Counted from the stretch's first letter, positions 34,876 to 46,075 are shown. The stretch is DNA of 64,000 nt from Baylisascaris procyonis (GCA_037389465.1 JAZARR010000237.1:1426001-1490000), one strand, 5' to 3'. Translations and numbers: made by a program. The notes: generated by a model not told the origin, from the letters alone.

Positions 34876-35112
34876 GCTGAAAATACGTGTGGCTCCACTT
34901 CAAGCTCAGGAGCACAGGTCACTTCGGATAGGGGGGTCACCCCTTCTAAGGAGCCGTTGCAATTAGCCGGCGAGCAAGTGCAAGTTAGTGATGACGAGGA
35001 TGGAAGACTTCTGAAACCAGAGGCAACTGGAGTGGCAGATGGGATCAGGCAAGTGGAATGCAGCACGCCGCCGTTCGTTAAGGAGTTAAGCACGTCGCCA
35101 AATGTCGAAACG
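34876..35112 (+). CDS. Coiled-coil gene, C-terminal linker exon (79 codons)
   Basis: Acceptor acttttag ends at 34875 and donor acg|gtatgt begins at 35113, phase 0 both sides. The product is not coiled coil: Ser/Thr/Gly-rich with acidic patches (AENTCGSTSSSGAQVTSD; VQVSDDEDGRLLKPE). SDDED and several S/T-P sites suggest a disordered, phosphorylatable linker before the tail. Confidence 0.85.
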
Positions 35113-36725
35113 GTATGTTTCCTTCTCTAAATTATTTTATTCGTAATTGTCATTCCCGGCCCTCTCAAATTCCATCCTTGTTTCATTACATATAAAGTTC
35201 TGCCGGCAGAGTTGAGTTCGTAACTCAAGTGTCATTTATATGTTGTGAGCCCGTTGTATAACAGCATGAACGCCAACCGTGATTGTATAGAAAAAGATCG
35301 AAAAAAGTTGCAATTGCAGAAACATCAACCAGAAGTGTTAGCACCCTATATACAAAAAGAGATAGGCAGCAGCGTGCAGGGACTAGTGACAGACGGCGTT
35401 CCAGAGGGCTTCTTGTTGTAGGGGCAGTCGGATTAAAGGAGCCGACCCGCCTTTTTTCTAAAGTCGAACTCACCGGGATCCGGCCTTTTTTCCCTAGTAT
35501 CAGAAGTAGAGGCCCAGACAAGAAATGCGTTGACTATATCATGTGGGGCTAATCGGCGAGAGCCTGATGACTTCCTGACTTAACTTTGTTGAGGTGCTTG
35601 ATATTGTCGGAAGCTCTGAGTGATTTCCTGCCGTAACCGCTGAATTGGGAAAAGCGAGTGCTTATGATTATTTGTGTGTGCAGCCAGTGGTAGTAGTACC
35701 GCTAACACTAGTTATTACTGGAAGTCGGGAAGTACTAGTATTGATGCTTATACTGGCTAGCAGGGTAGCAGTAATGCCAGCAGTAATAAGTGGGGCTGAC
35801 TTTAGTAGTAAGTAACATCACTAATAGCAGCAAAAATCCTCCTGTCATCCCTACTTGTTGCTTTATAGCGATGCAGAAATCATCGTGTTGATGGCAAAAT
35901 ACTTTCACTGAGTAAGTCGTGCATCTAACCGTAGTGGCTATTTATAGTCACCGTCTGGCGAAAGGTGCAACTGGTTCTTTTGTAAGGGTCATATAGAGTC
36001 TGGAAAAAAGCCACACCATGAAAGCTTCTTTTCACAAATGAAACTTTTCACGCCTTCTGTCTTTGCGGCTACTTTTGCAAGTTGGAATTTCATATTCCAA
36101 ATTGGAATGGTTCGACCAAGAGTATGTTGTTTTAATCATCGAATATTGTTATTACACTCCCACCATCCTCGCTCAGCCCACGGCAAACACGATTCGAGAT
36201 TGACAGCATCGAATGATAATTCACCCTCTGACGTCGTGGGAGGCCTGCTTCAAAATTTTTGCTGTTAGGTCGCTAGATGCGGCAACTCTTTGTCCTCGAC
36301 CATGCTTTAAACGAGTCATAATAGAGTTGCAATCTTTATTAATTTCATTTATGCCAATTTAAGGTCAGCAACGTGAGCGACTTCATATTTCACAAAAAAT
36401 GTGATTAGGTTTTATCATGCTGTAAACCGCTTGATTGGCGTGTAGGAGGCAAAACTATTTCCTCTAATCGCAAATATCGCCTATGTTATCAAGGTACAAG
36501 TGAGACCGGAGTAGTAACGATTTGTTCTGATATCGAAAACGGGCCTAATAGTTGATATGATTCTGTGCATATAGTCGTTTTCCTACTAATCGCTGTGGTT
36601 ATATCCTTTGAAGTAGCATATCTAGTTTGCGAATGATACTCATATTTAAACAAAATGATGCAGCCTATTAAAATTGATACTCGTTGCCTCAGATGTTTCT
36701 CTCATGTTTATATGCATCTTTTCAG
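35113..36725 (+). other. Intron with GC-richer block and degenerate trinucleotide repeat
   Basis: 35225-35552 is richer in G+C and open on both strands (+ strand 35283-35552, Arg/Ser-rich), possibly old mobile DNA. About 35690-35840 is a degraded GTA/GCA trinucleotide array. Confidence 0.45.
35690..35840. repeat. Degenerate trinucleotide (GTA/GCA) array
   Basis: Many agt, gta and gca triplets with interruptions, like a decayed microsatellite. Confidence 0.5.
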
Positions 36726-36782
36726 TCAAGTGATAGATTGACTCGTATATCAGTGGAGGAAAGCAAAACGAATTTTCACAAC
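36726..36782 (+). CDS. Coiled-coil gene, 19-codon exon
   Basis: Acceptor tcttttcag ends at 36725 and likely donor aac|gttagt begins at 36783, phase 0 both sides. Encodes SSDRLTRISVEESKTNFHN. Reading through the donor would stop a few codons on, giving an alternative C-terminus. Confidence 0.65.
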
Positions 36783-36979
36783 GTTAGTCTTTGTGCCTAA
36801 TTTTTCATTGTTCATCATCTCTTCGTCTTTCAATTGCTGAAGATTTGCTTTCGAGTGACTGTCCCATTAAGATTCATCGATTCCTTTTCTCGCATCCTCT
36901 TCAGCGGCAAGCAAATGGAGAAATGGAACTTGTTATATTATACTATATATTATAAGATTCATCTCCATATTTACTGCAG

Positions 36980-37132
36980 GTAGGCCTCAAAAAGAAAATG
37001 ATTAAAGCAAAATGGAGAATCGAGGAATTTTTGAAGAAGCCTGGAATAGAGAAGATCAACCACGATCATCTCACGCTGATAATTGAAGAAAAAATATTTC
37101 CGTTCCCGCATGAAGAAAATATTTACCTTTGA
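36980..37132 (+). CDS. Coiled-coil gene, last exon and stop
   Basis: Acceptor tactgcag ends at 36979, phase 0. Encodes a 50-residue tail starting VGLKKKMIKAKWRIEEFLKK, then a hydrophobic strand-like part (HLTLIIEEKIFPFP), ending NIYL and TGA (37130-37132). The compact basic-then-hydrophobic tail differs from the coil and could be a small targeting or binding element. The first AATAAA I noted downstream is at about 38224. Confidence 0.7.
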   Translation, partial: VGLKKKMIKAKWRIEEFLKKPGIEKINHDHLTLIIEEKIFPFPHEENIYL

Positions 37133-38341
37133 GCTTAGAAAGGCGCTGCTGCAGCGTTGAACTGTATTTATTGTTTAATCGTTAGAATTTGGGAACGTTA
37201 TTTTAGCCTGGCTTCGAGATAATACGGGCGACTTCCCCGCGGCCGATTCTGACGTCACGTCTGCGTCGTTTATTCCGCTCGATGCCGCACAGACGCCATG
37301 CACTGCTTCCGTATTTCAGATATCTGCTAGTCGCCTATCTTATCTTTCTGCATCTCGCTTTCTTCAACTGTTACCATTTCTTTTAGCTTCGTGACTCTGA
37401 ATTCTTCTTTCTATGTTGGTGGGACACATGGAGATGCGCGAAGTAGCCTGAATTTGCTGCGGTATTTAATATTAATACATTAGTATAATCCTGAAAGTGC
37501 GATTATCCACAAATGTGCAGGATCTTCCACTTTTGTGCAAAGGGTGAAGATTGGTGATTTTTGATGTGTTATATATATAGCTTTTTTGTTTAAGAGGCGA
37601 ATGGCTTTCAGTGTTTATTTTTCTGTAAAACCTCGAGAGCAATGTTCTTTCCTTTTGTCGGGATCACTGTTAATATGGTCTCAATGCTCGATGCTAACTA
37701 AGTAAAGTTTAGATAATTCTATAAGGAGAATAGCTCGCAATAATTTCCAATATTACATTCATCTGGTTTAATACTGGAGAGTGGCCAAAATCATTGCCTC
37801 TCAGCAGTCGAAGTTTTGAAGGATGCCGTTGTTTAAGTGTTTCTTGTGCTATCGTTTTTTTTACTCTCCACTATGTGATCGCATTGAGCATTCCTCTTTA
37901 TTGCATATGCAATTTCTTTATGTCTCTTCCAAAGTCTTTTCTTTTGGTGCAATCGTTGGTTAATTTTGTGATCCTCACTTATTGCAGTAATAACCACATT
38001 GTCTTCTATAAAACAAAGGTTATAAAGCTGAAGTCTTGCATATATAGAATTCTGTTGTTTGGGGGATTTATTTGATTCGATTTGGTAACCAGCGCTCCTC
38101 TTTTTTGTTTTATTCGAATGGGCATTGATATGTTAATGTGAATTAATGGTTCATAAATTCATTTAAAATTTTTGAATGTTTTTTTAACATGAACTTCTAT
38201 TTGAAATGTGGTAATGATATCGAAATAAACTGTGCCATAGCTGTGTGCTCCTCCGTCTCGTATGCCTCATGCATTTTTAGCCCTTTCATTCGTTATGCCT
38301 TATTATCTTCGTTTCTCGATTTTATGCTATTCTATAAGTTC

Positions 38342-38917
38342 CTAAAAATTAGGAAATAGTTTAATACTATTCAAACAGCATTCGGTGGACGCTAAATATT
38401 CATTAGGTGTTTGGTCGGAGGGGCGTGCTGTGTTCACTTGTTGCAATATGTAAATTTGCATATTTGCATATGCAAATATGCAAATTCCATGTTCATTTAC
38501 CCTTCTGAGCAATTTCCGTACGTTGCGTTTTGTACGTATCAGAGCGTTATGATTTTTGAGGGAAATTTTCGCTTGGAGGGTTAACTGGATTATTGTTCGG
38601 TTCTGTGTGGTTCGCCTGTGAATTTTGATTTGCAAAAGAGGGAAGTTTGAAAGAAGGGAAATAACCACACCAAAATCATTGCAGTAATTTCTATGTGTAT
38701 ACGTCATGGACAGAAGCATAAAACTTAACAAGTTTAACTGCCGAGCTGAGCGTCGTTTATGTTGGGAGTGACAGATATGTGAGAATTTATATTCCACAAC
38801 GACAGCTGTCGTATTCGTGCCCATTCCTGTACTCATTTTTATTCGCATATTCTCTTTCATTCTCGATGTTGCGAGACTTCTCTGCTTTCTCCTCTTTGTA
38901 TGTTTGGTGAAGTGCAA
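38342..38917 (-). other. Long antisense open frame, unrecognised
   Basis: A 191-codon ATG-started frame on the - strand, rich in His, Asn, Thr and Arg (for example RKLLRRVNEHGICIFAYANM). It runs through the perfect palindrome at 38453-38486. Length is more than expected by chance for this composition, but residue use is not convincing and no domain is seen. Probably chance or a decayed element. Confidence 0.15.
38453..38486. promoter_or_regulatory. Perfect 34-bp palindrome of POU-octamer-like motifs
   Basis: Reads identically on both strands and contains ATTTGCAT twice and its complement ATGCAAAT twice. ATTTGCAT is the classical octamer bound by POU-homeodomain proteins. It sits 1.3 kb after the stop of the coiled-coil gene and 2.9 kb before the next putative start. 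Regulatory function is inference. Confidence 0.5.
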
Positions 38918-41381
38918 TTATATAATTTATTTCTGACCGGTGTTCTCAAATTTTTGTTCGATTTGTTCGTTTTCTGCCAATGTGCCTTCTTGTTGAGCGC
39001 AAGGGTTGTTGTTTGTTTGTTGGTTCATTTGTGAATGATCGGTGTGTTCCTGTTTGATTTAATCTATCGCTGAGAATAAACAGTTGTCTTTCGGTTTTAT
39101 TCCAGTAGCGTAATAAATGTAAAACTCATTGATTTACCTTAACGGATTGTGTCGACTGTGTTGCGATTGTACGTGCACCAGTGTAACAGATATCCTATAT
39201 TGTGCCCAATGCTGCAATTACTTTGGCCAACATTGTTCTTCATTTCTCATAGTATGGAAGCCCACTCATCGATAAGCGCTTCAGAAGAGCTGCAGATTAA
39301 GGGTATTGGAGGCGGGGGGTTTATCTGTATTGGCAAAGAGATGTAAAGCTGGCTGTGAAAGGTTCGCACGGAGAGGAATCTGTAGTGCTTCGTATAAGTT
39401 CCACTAAGATGTTCAAGGTTCAATGTTGCAACCACAAAGGTATTTAATGATTCCCAAGTTCCATCGCGTATATGGATCTTATGGGCTCGGCGGCTTGATG
39501 TAGCTCTAAAATATTCCAAAATACTTTTATGACCACACCGAATATGTCGGTGGAATGAAAATAATGTCTATGGTAAAAGTTCAGTTATTTGTTGACCGTT
39601 TGCAGTTTATCCGTTGTGCTCACTTCAACGTTTGTTTCTTGCTTTTCTTACAAGCTATGAACATATTACAGCGTCCTATCCCTCAACACTCTATTCATAA
39701 GTGAATCGATCATAGTGTGGTGGAGGATCTCGATTGAGGAAGCATTTGCCCTATTTCTCCATCGTGATCCCCTTCCCCGCCGACAAAACTGCTCGGCGAG
39801 AAGCTCTCCGACAAAAATTCTGTATGTTTCAGTCGCTTCATTTAGTTCATCGAAAGGTCTAAGCATTTAGGGGCACTTATGGGTCGGGAACATATTTGAT
39901 GACATTTTTGAATGGAATGGCGATAGATCAGCGAAAAAATAAAACAAAGATATTGCATCCAGCAATTACAACTTTGTTACGCCTTTGTAAGCAGGTTAGA
40001 ATGGCTGGCATGTCATGGCTTGTCACTCAAAGAAAGCCAACTTCAGGTACATCGTAGTCGTCCCTTTCCCAGCTTCTTAACCCTAAGTAAATTGTGCTAA
40101 TTTAAGGCATACTTTATTAATAAGTGTAAAAGAATACTAAAAAATTATAGGGGCAAAGGTCTCAGTGTTTCTCAAATAAAAAAATTTTTATATCAAGCAT
40201 TAATTAGTAAACTAGAATTAGTCTATAAGTTCGTCTACCTTAGTAGACAGGGTATTCAAAGTTTCGTTTACGGAATTTTTAATGGACTTTAGTATCTTTC
40301 GTTTATTAACAATGCAGGCATAAGGTTATTATGGTCTTACATTTTTATAGTAAGATTGCTTTTACGACATATACAAAGATTTATTGATTAACAGTTTTTA
40401 ACACTACATTTGCAACGATGCAATATTGACTAACATTTATTTATTTAATTTACTTTGTTTATTGTTATAGGATATCTACGTGTTAGTTTTACCATTTTAT
40501 TACTGTACTTATATTAGTATTTCTTCGTTAGAATCTTTTAGTGAACCTTAAGTATTATTCATTTTGTTTCGATAGATCTTACATCAAGCATGGATCGCAT
40601 TGATCTACCCGCGATAGTACTGTTCGGTCTATGCCGTCAACATTGACACTTGAATTTATCGATCACTAATCAACGCTACCCGTGATGTCGATAACTCATC
40701 TTTTGCGTTGTGCCTTAACTGTACGAATTCTAACTTAGTGTTTTTGGATATAACTTGCTTTCTAAATATATTTAAATATACTCTAATTTTTATACTCAAT
40801 CTTTCTATATACACTATTTTTAGACTTTACTTTTCGTTTATTATGGCTTATTATGGCTTCATTTATTTCGTTTACCCGCTTTTATAACTCTTTACTTTCA
40901 CATTGCAATATAACTTTCTGCACGACTCTCCACCATATTTTTGTTGGCATATTTACTCAAAACCTTTTATTTTCCATTGTTTCAATTTACCTAGGATTTT
41001 CACGATCGTCACAAACATACTTATTTTATAATAAAGCCTTAATTTTTATTTCGTTTTATTTTATTTACTCTACTACATCGCCTTTGATTTCCACTATATA
41101 GCACTAGATTTTACATTACCTTTTAATGCAATTATGCTTACATATATTCATATTTATCTCTTAGGGTATCAGAATTCACTTTCATATAATACTTTAAATT
41201 TTAGGGTATTTATATTTCAACAATCAAGTACCTCTGTTTACTAAAGATTTGTTGGCAGTTGAAGTTATGTTAGTCGTCAGTATCATACTTCTTTACTGCA
41301 CGTTGGCGTGTAAAGCCTTATTATTATTGTTCTTCTTACGTAACTTATTCCCCTGGACATTGAGTTGCAAGCTGTTCTTGT

Positions 41382-41383
41382 AG
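41382..41383 (+). promoter_or_regulatory. Putative trans-splice acceptor of second gene
   Basis: The sequence tgttcttgtag ends 9 nt before an ATG, downstream of a very AT-rich stretch without a visible upstream exon. This fits a nematode spliced-leader acceptor; an ordinary 5' UTR intron is the alternative. Confidence 0.35.
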
Positions 41384-41392
41384 AGATAGGAA

Positions 41393-41479
41393 ATGGAGGT
41401 CGATGGTAAAACGGGCTTGAATTCTACGTCTCAAACGACTGTTTTGGACAAAAGGAAGAAAGTGTACGATGGCGATGAG
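41393..41479 (+). CDS. Second gene, putative first coding exon (29 codons)
   Basis: ATG in a good context (aggaaATGG) opens MEVDGKTGLNSTSQTTVLDK, then RKKVYDGDE, ending at a strong donor (gag|gtaggt) in phase 0. It splices in frame to the exon at 41648. The product begins hydrophilic, with no signal peptide and a Lys/Arg cluster that could be a nuclear signal. Family not recognised. The downstream exons could not be chained with confidence, so most of the protein is unknown. Confidence 0.5.
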
Positions 41480-41647
41480 GTAGGTGCCATTTCGTGTAAC
41501 TTTTGTATTTATCATGCATTTTTAAGATAAGTTTTGCTCATAATTTTCTTTTCCATTTCTTTTCCTTTCCACTTTTCTCTCTATCTATCTCTCTCTCTTT
41601 CTACGCGGAATTAAGTTGTTGTTCTTCGCAACTTCTTATAGTAACAG

Positions 41648-41689
41648 GGTTATGCGTATCGTTTTGACGATGGCCCGCGCATAACTCAG
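41648..41689 (+). CDS. Second gene, putative exon 2 (14 codons)
   Basis: Acceptor tagtaacag ends at 41647 and donor cag|gtgcac begins at 41690, phase 0 both sides. Encodes GYAYRFDDGPRITQ, continuing smoothly from the acidic end of exon 1. The intron between them is 168 nt with a CT-rich stretch. Confidence 0.45.
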
Positions 41690-41828
41690 GTGCACACGTA
41701 AGCGGATGAAGGCTGAAACGTGGTCACCTTTTATTCTCATAGGTAATCAGTTGCATGTTACTTTTGCATGCTTAACATCTAGTCATCTAGTCTTAACATC
41801 TAGCATGTCGTGTATATAATGGACTAGT

Positions 41829-41830
<2 letters not shown>

Positions 41831-41876
<46 letters not shown>
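41831..41876. repeat. (TA)n microsatellite, about 46 bp
   Basis: Uninterrupted alternating A/T run. Confidence 0.95.
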
Positions 41877-41878
<2 letters not shown>

Positions 41879-42359
41879 ACTATCCATTTAACTATACGCT
41901 CTCTATTTAAACAAACAGAACTAATAGTAGCTCAAGATACACCTTTGTTTATTTGTTTTTCCACTAGAGAAACTTTACGAATTTTAAACATCTATCTATC
42001 CATTTGTTTTATAAAACTATAATAAGTAATTAAGCATATCTATGCATTTGTTTTAACTTCATAAAGCTTTAAGCGTTTACCCAAAGTCTGTTTACTAATT
42101 TGTTGTTTTTTACACTTTATTCTTCTCTTTGATATAACCAAATGGAAGAACTTGACAAGATAGATTCCTAATCAATTTTGTCTACTTGTTACGAATCTGT
42201 ACTAAATAAGAGGAACAATAGAGACACCAAGAGGAATAATAAGATCATTCAGTATACGCAATCACTCACATAAGCCTAGATTTTCTATGGGCCTTAGCTG
42301 AAGAAATTTTATCTATAGCAACTGACCTCTCGTTGTATTGACGCTTTTGGGGAATAAAA

Positions 42360-42698
42360 TCATAGAAATGAGAGGCGCAAATGTCTAGGCAGTCTCCCTT
42401 TTCGTTCTTTTCGGTCCCTCTTCTTTAAAAGGGAAACTCTACTTGTTACGGCATCGCCGTTTCCAGTCACTATTCTCGAATGCTGCAGCACTGATACCGC
42501 CATGTGGTAGCTTCTTTGCACAACGTGCAATTCTCTCTTCATGCCTCCGAAAAATGTGCGTGGTAACTCGTCGTACAGTACAATTTTCGTTTCCCATATC
42601 CCTGATTTCGCTAAATTATTCAGGCAACTCGGATGCTTCAAAAGTTTTTTTAACTGTTCACTTAAATGATTGAACTTCTTGTTAAAGCTGCTGAGCAA
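42360..42698 (-). other. Antisense open frame, possible decayed coding sequence
   Basis: A 112-codon ATG frame (MLSSFNKKFNHLSEQLKKLL at its start, a basic KKRDRKERKGR patch near the end). Residue use is fairly protein-like, but no domain or splice pattern confirms it. Confidence 0.2.
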
Positions 42699-44375
42699 TT
42701 TAAATTTCCTATAAAAAGCGCACGCGAGATCGTTTTTCTCAAACGTCTTTTTTGTCTTTTTTTTTTAAGAAAAGCTTACGTTTGTGAATTCTACGCTCAT
42801 TTATAACTGATAACGTTTATTTTGTGAAGGTTTTCTATGATTAGTAAAGCCTAATTTGCTGTTTTCAATTAATTCGTTCGTCATAAGCCCTCAGTTGTTA
42901 TCAGCGTTGATTGCACTAGCTGTTCTTCTCATATTTCGATTCTCGACTTTACAAATTTGCTCCCAAATAAACATCACTCTATTATAATTCTCGCTGCACG
43001 TATAATCATCAAAAAATCTCTTGTTATAGATATTATGCTAACCATATGTTATTGCTAACAATGCGCATTTTCAAAGAGCTCAGTTGTTTAACGAACATGA
43101 TCTTTCATTTTCGTAGCGCAATCACATCACAAGTATTTCACATGACTGTTTACTTAGCGCTAAATTTTAATGCATACAATGATGCGTGATGCTAAAAATA
43201 CAACTTATGCGGTGAGCAATGTCCAACACATAACAATGGCGCATCCCTTCGAGAATTTTATATGTTATGAATAATAAGCAGAAGTGTTCCATCTCATCCG
43301 ACGCGATAAAGTTAGACGTTGATTTACGGATCACTGCAGTGTCGGAAAATAACATTCCCTTCATTCAAGTAACCGTTCTTTTCATTGATTTCTCTTGATG
43401 CATTGTTGAATTTTTTCATACCTTTTAATCACAGAAATTTATTTATGGAAGAAGCTAATGATGTAGAAGAAATAGCGCAAGATTTGCAGATTTTAGAGGC
43501 GCTAAGTGAAAATAAAAAATATACGTTATGAAGCATAATTTTATATTGGTTCATGCTTGCTGTAGTTGTTGTTTCCGTCAACAGCCATCATATGCTTTGT
43601 CTAGCTGCAATAACGTCAGCCATTTTCGATTATTCGCCTTCTTATCGCTTATTTTTCTTGACACTTCGCCTATTGAAGACGATTTTCAAGCTATGATAGA
43701 TAAATTTTTCTTCTTTAAAGATCGCCCGCTAATTTCTTCTTCACTCAACCATTTGCTAATTGCTCACCTTTAGATGCAAAACATCTGACTTATTTTTTCA
43801 TATATTCGATTTTTTTCGTTTCTTCTTAATCATTTTTTTCTAAGCGAGCCCTAGAAATTGGATAAGCCATTGGAACAGTAAAAGAAAGTTCAACTTTAGA
43901 ACCTTACGAAGAAGTTTTATCTTGTGTTCTAATCGAGCATGTTTTTGTTCCATTTATCAGTTTGCGAATGAATTTGCAGACGTCAACCAGAGTGACCATC
44001 AGCTTCAAGTGAATGCCTTCCTTGCTTAGAAAATTTTCATAGATGATAACATCAGAAGAGATAGATTATGACATGCAGTGATAAGCGTATTCCAACTAGA
44101 CTACATGCCACAAATCCAAAGTGCCCATTTGTTTGAATAACTCAAGTAGCATGGCTGAGAAGCCAACATGATGTGGGCTTTTCCTTCCCTCTCAGGTGAC
44201 CAATCACTTTTGTAAATTACCAACCAATAAAAAATCCTCGCGGAATAATACACCCTCAAATCAAATGATCCGACTGCAGTTCTTCTGCATGGTTCGTTGC
44301 TCTTTTACCGGGACATTGTTAAATGCAATTGGAGCGGTTACAAAATGCAGGTCATTTTATTAGCACTAAAAGTAC

Positions 44376-44522
44376 CTTTAGCAGATTCTGAAGCAGCTAT
44401 GCTAATCTGAGAGCGCATAGCAGTCCAATCATGCGTTCGTGCTTTAAGTAAACGAACACTCCTGCAAATCTTCGACAAAATTTTGCGTTTCCGATCCGGC
44501 ATTTTGCGTAGCGGTTTCATGT
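44376..44522 (-). CDS. Candidate minus-strand exon, basic protein
   Basis: On the - strand, tgtttacag is followed at once by an open frame starting MKPLRKMPDRKRKILSKICR and ending in a strong donor (aaag|gtactt) at 44375. It is very basic. It overlaps a second open frame (44444-44698) in another phase, so at most one is the true reading. Family unknown. Confidence 0.3.
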
Positions 44523-44698
44523 CTGTAAACACATTTCGGTGCTTTTAAATCTCCAATAAACCAATGGATTGCGCGATGCGCAGCGGATCTTCCTCCAGTA
44601 TAGATCACAGCCACCAAGTTTGGTAGAATCAGTTGCACCGACTTCCGAGTTGAAACTAACTGATAGTTAAACACACCCGCCGGAGGGTCTGAGCAAAA
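44444..44698 (-). other. Candidate minus-strand coding fragment
   Basis: An open frame after a tttgctcag-like acceptor reads PPAGVFNYQLVSTRKSVQLI and then VAVIYTGGRSAAHRAIHWF. It looks protein-like, but I do not recognise it. It could be an exon of a gene on this strand, a decayed transposon gene, or two overlapping exons with the 44376-44522 candidate. Confidence 0.25.
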
Positions 44699-46023
44699 CA
44701 CTTATATGTGTATGTGCACGCATACACAAGCAAACACAAATAGGCACAAGCGCATACATAGACGAACAAATAAACAAACGCGCATGCATATACAAAGAGG
44801 CCTTTGAAAAGAACATTTGTGAAACATATAGTAACATCGTTTAAAAATTGTTTTACCAATTCAAATGGTTATGAGCGTTTCAAATTTTATTCACCTAATT
44901 CTCTAAGGGTTACTGGTCATCAATAGTTTTCGCTTACTTTATTTCTTCTTAACATATAGGATATGCTACGAAAATTAAAAAAATTAGCATACTTTACTAT
45001 ATTTGAGCGCTATCTTTGAAAAGGAAGAACAATCTTCTCGAAGAAGAACAAAATAACAGTTGCATTAAGATGTTTAACTCGCTAAATTATTATTTCAACT
45101 TCATTGCAAGTGACAACCAAAAATTGAGGCACTCTTTCGCAAAATTAATGTGATTCACTATTTAATAGAAGATGAAGCCATTAGCAAACTGGATAGCGCT
45201 ACGGATTGGAACGTCTGAATATCTCAACACCTATTTGCGCCTTTGATGTTTGTTTTTTTGTCTTTATTTCTATGATGTAATATTGAGCTACATCAACAAC
45301 TTTTGAATTGTGATATTCAATAGCCTATCACAGATCAGAAGCATTTTCTGAGAATCGATTCCGGTTATGAGCCAAAAAAAACGAGGAAAATAGAAACTAA
45401 ATTTCAGTTTGCTTTCACAAAATTTTATTACTCGGTTGCAATTCAAACAGAAATGCAGCTAAAATTAGCGAATTAGCTGCTAAAGTTATCTATAGGTGCC
45501 GATTCTGAAAATGGGACATATAGTCTGTGCTGGTAGTTTGAAGGGTCACTAGAATAATAGTTCAGATTTCGGTCAAACCTTACCAGTATGATTTCCTACT
45601 GAGCACTTTTTATCAATGCTGTTTCAAAAAAAAAAAATCGATTTTTCAAGCTTTTATCACTGCCAATATACTTTTCCTCTCAGAATTATCGACTTCTTCG
45701 GCAGACTTTATCACGGAGCATGACGAAAATTCTATGACTGAAGCATGAAGTTTATGACATCATCAACGATCTCTTACGAGTAGTTGCTAGGGAGAGTGAG
45801 AGGAATGACCAGCGGAAGACCACCCACCGATTGATTGTTCGAGTTCAAAATCGCTTTCGGGCATGCCAATTATTAATTGAGTTTCGCCATTCTTTGTAAA
45901 TAAACATATCTGCAACTCGGTAACATTTGTTCGGTATGGCACCGAAAAGCCAACTTGTGATCTAACATTGCAGTGATCATATTACTCTTGTAGTCGAATC
46001 TGTTTTACTGTTCTTCATATAGT

Positions 46024-46075
46024 GTCACTGCCCCGACTTATATGCTCTTGCGCCGCACTAGAGGGCCTACATAAG
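46024..46075. repeat. Short inverted repeat (cccgacttat / ataagtcggg)
   Basis: Ten to eleven bases pair across a ~28-nt loop in a locally GC-richer block. Confidence 0.5.

Larger units (their letters stand above)
968..37132 (+). other. Giant multi-exon gene for a coiled-coil protein (locus span)
   Basis: About 28-30 exons on the + strand join into an open frame of about 8.1 kb (roughly 2,700 codons). Almost every exon encodes Glu/Lys/Gln/Leu-rich heptad sequence, the signature of long coiled coils, so the product is probably an elongated scaffold, tether or filament-associated protein. Exon ends are GT...AG and phases agree at the junctions; most introns are phase 0. The coil is broken by acidic or Ser/Thr-rich linkers inside the two giant exons and near the C-terminus, and the last 50 residues form a basic then hydrophobic tail with no heptads. 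I see no motor, kinase, FYVE, GRIP or PACT-like domain and cannot name a family. The 5' end is uncertain (ATG at 968 or acceptor at 995), and more exons could lie before the window. The cellular role is unknown; golgin-, centrosome- or nuclear-envelope-type scaffolds are possibilities only. Confidence 0.75.
37133..41383. other. Intergenic region
   Basis: Presumed 3' UTR and spacer of the coiled-coil gene and upstream region of the next. It holds AATAAA-like signals (about 38224, 39073, 39111), a 34-bp palindrome of octamer motifs, an antisense 191-codon open frame, and a very AT-rich stretch at about 40080-41250 that would suit an outron or 5' flank. Confidence 0.5.

Noticed and set aside
36980..37132. 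GRIP or PACT-type C-terminal domain
   Set aside because: The tail lacks the conserved Tyr/Leu pattern of GRIP and the basic/aromatic pattern of PACT.
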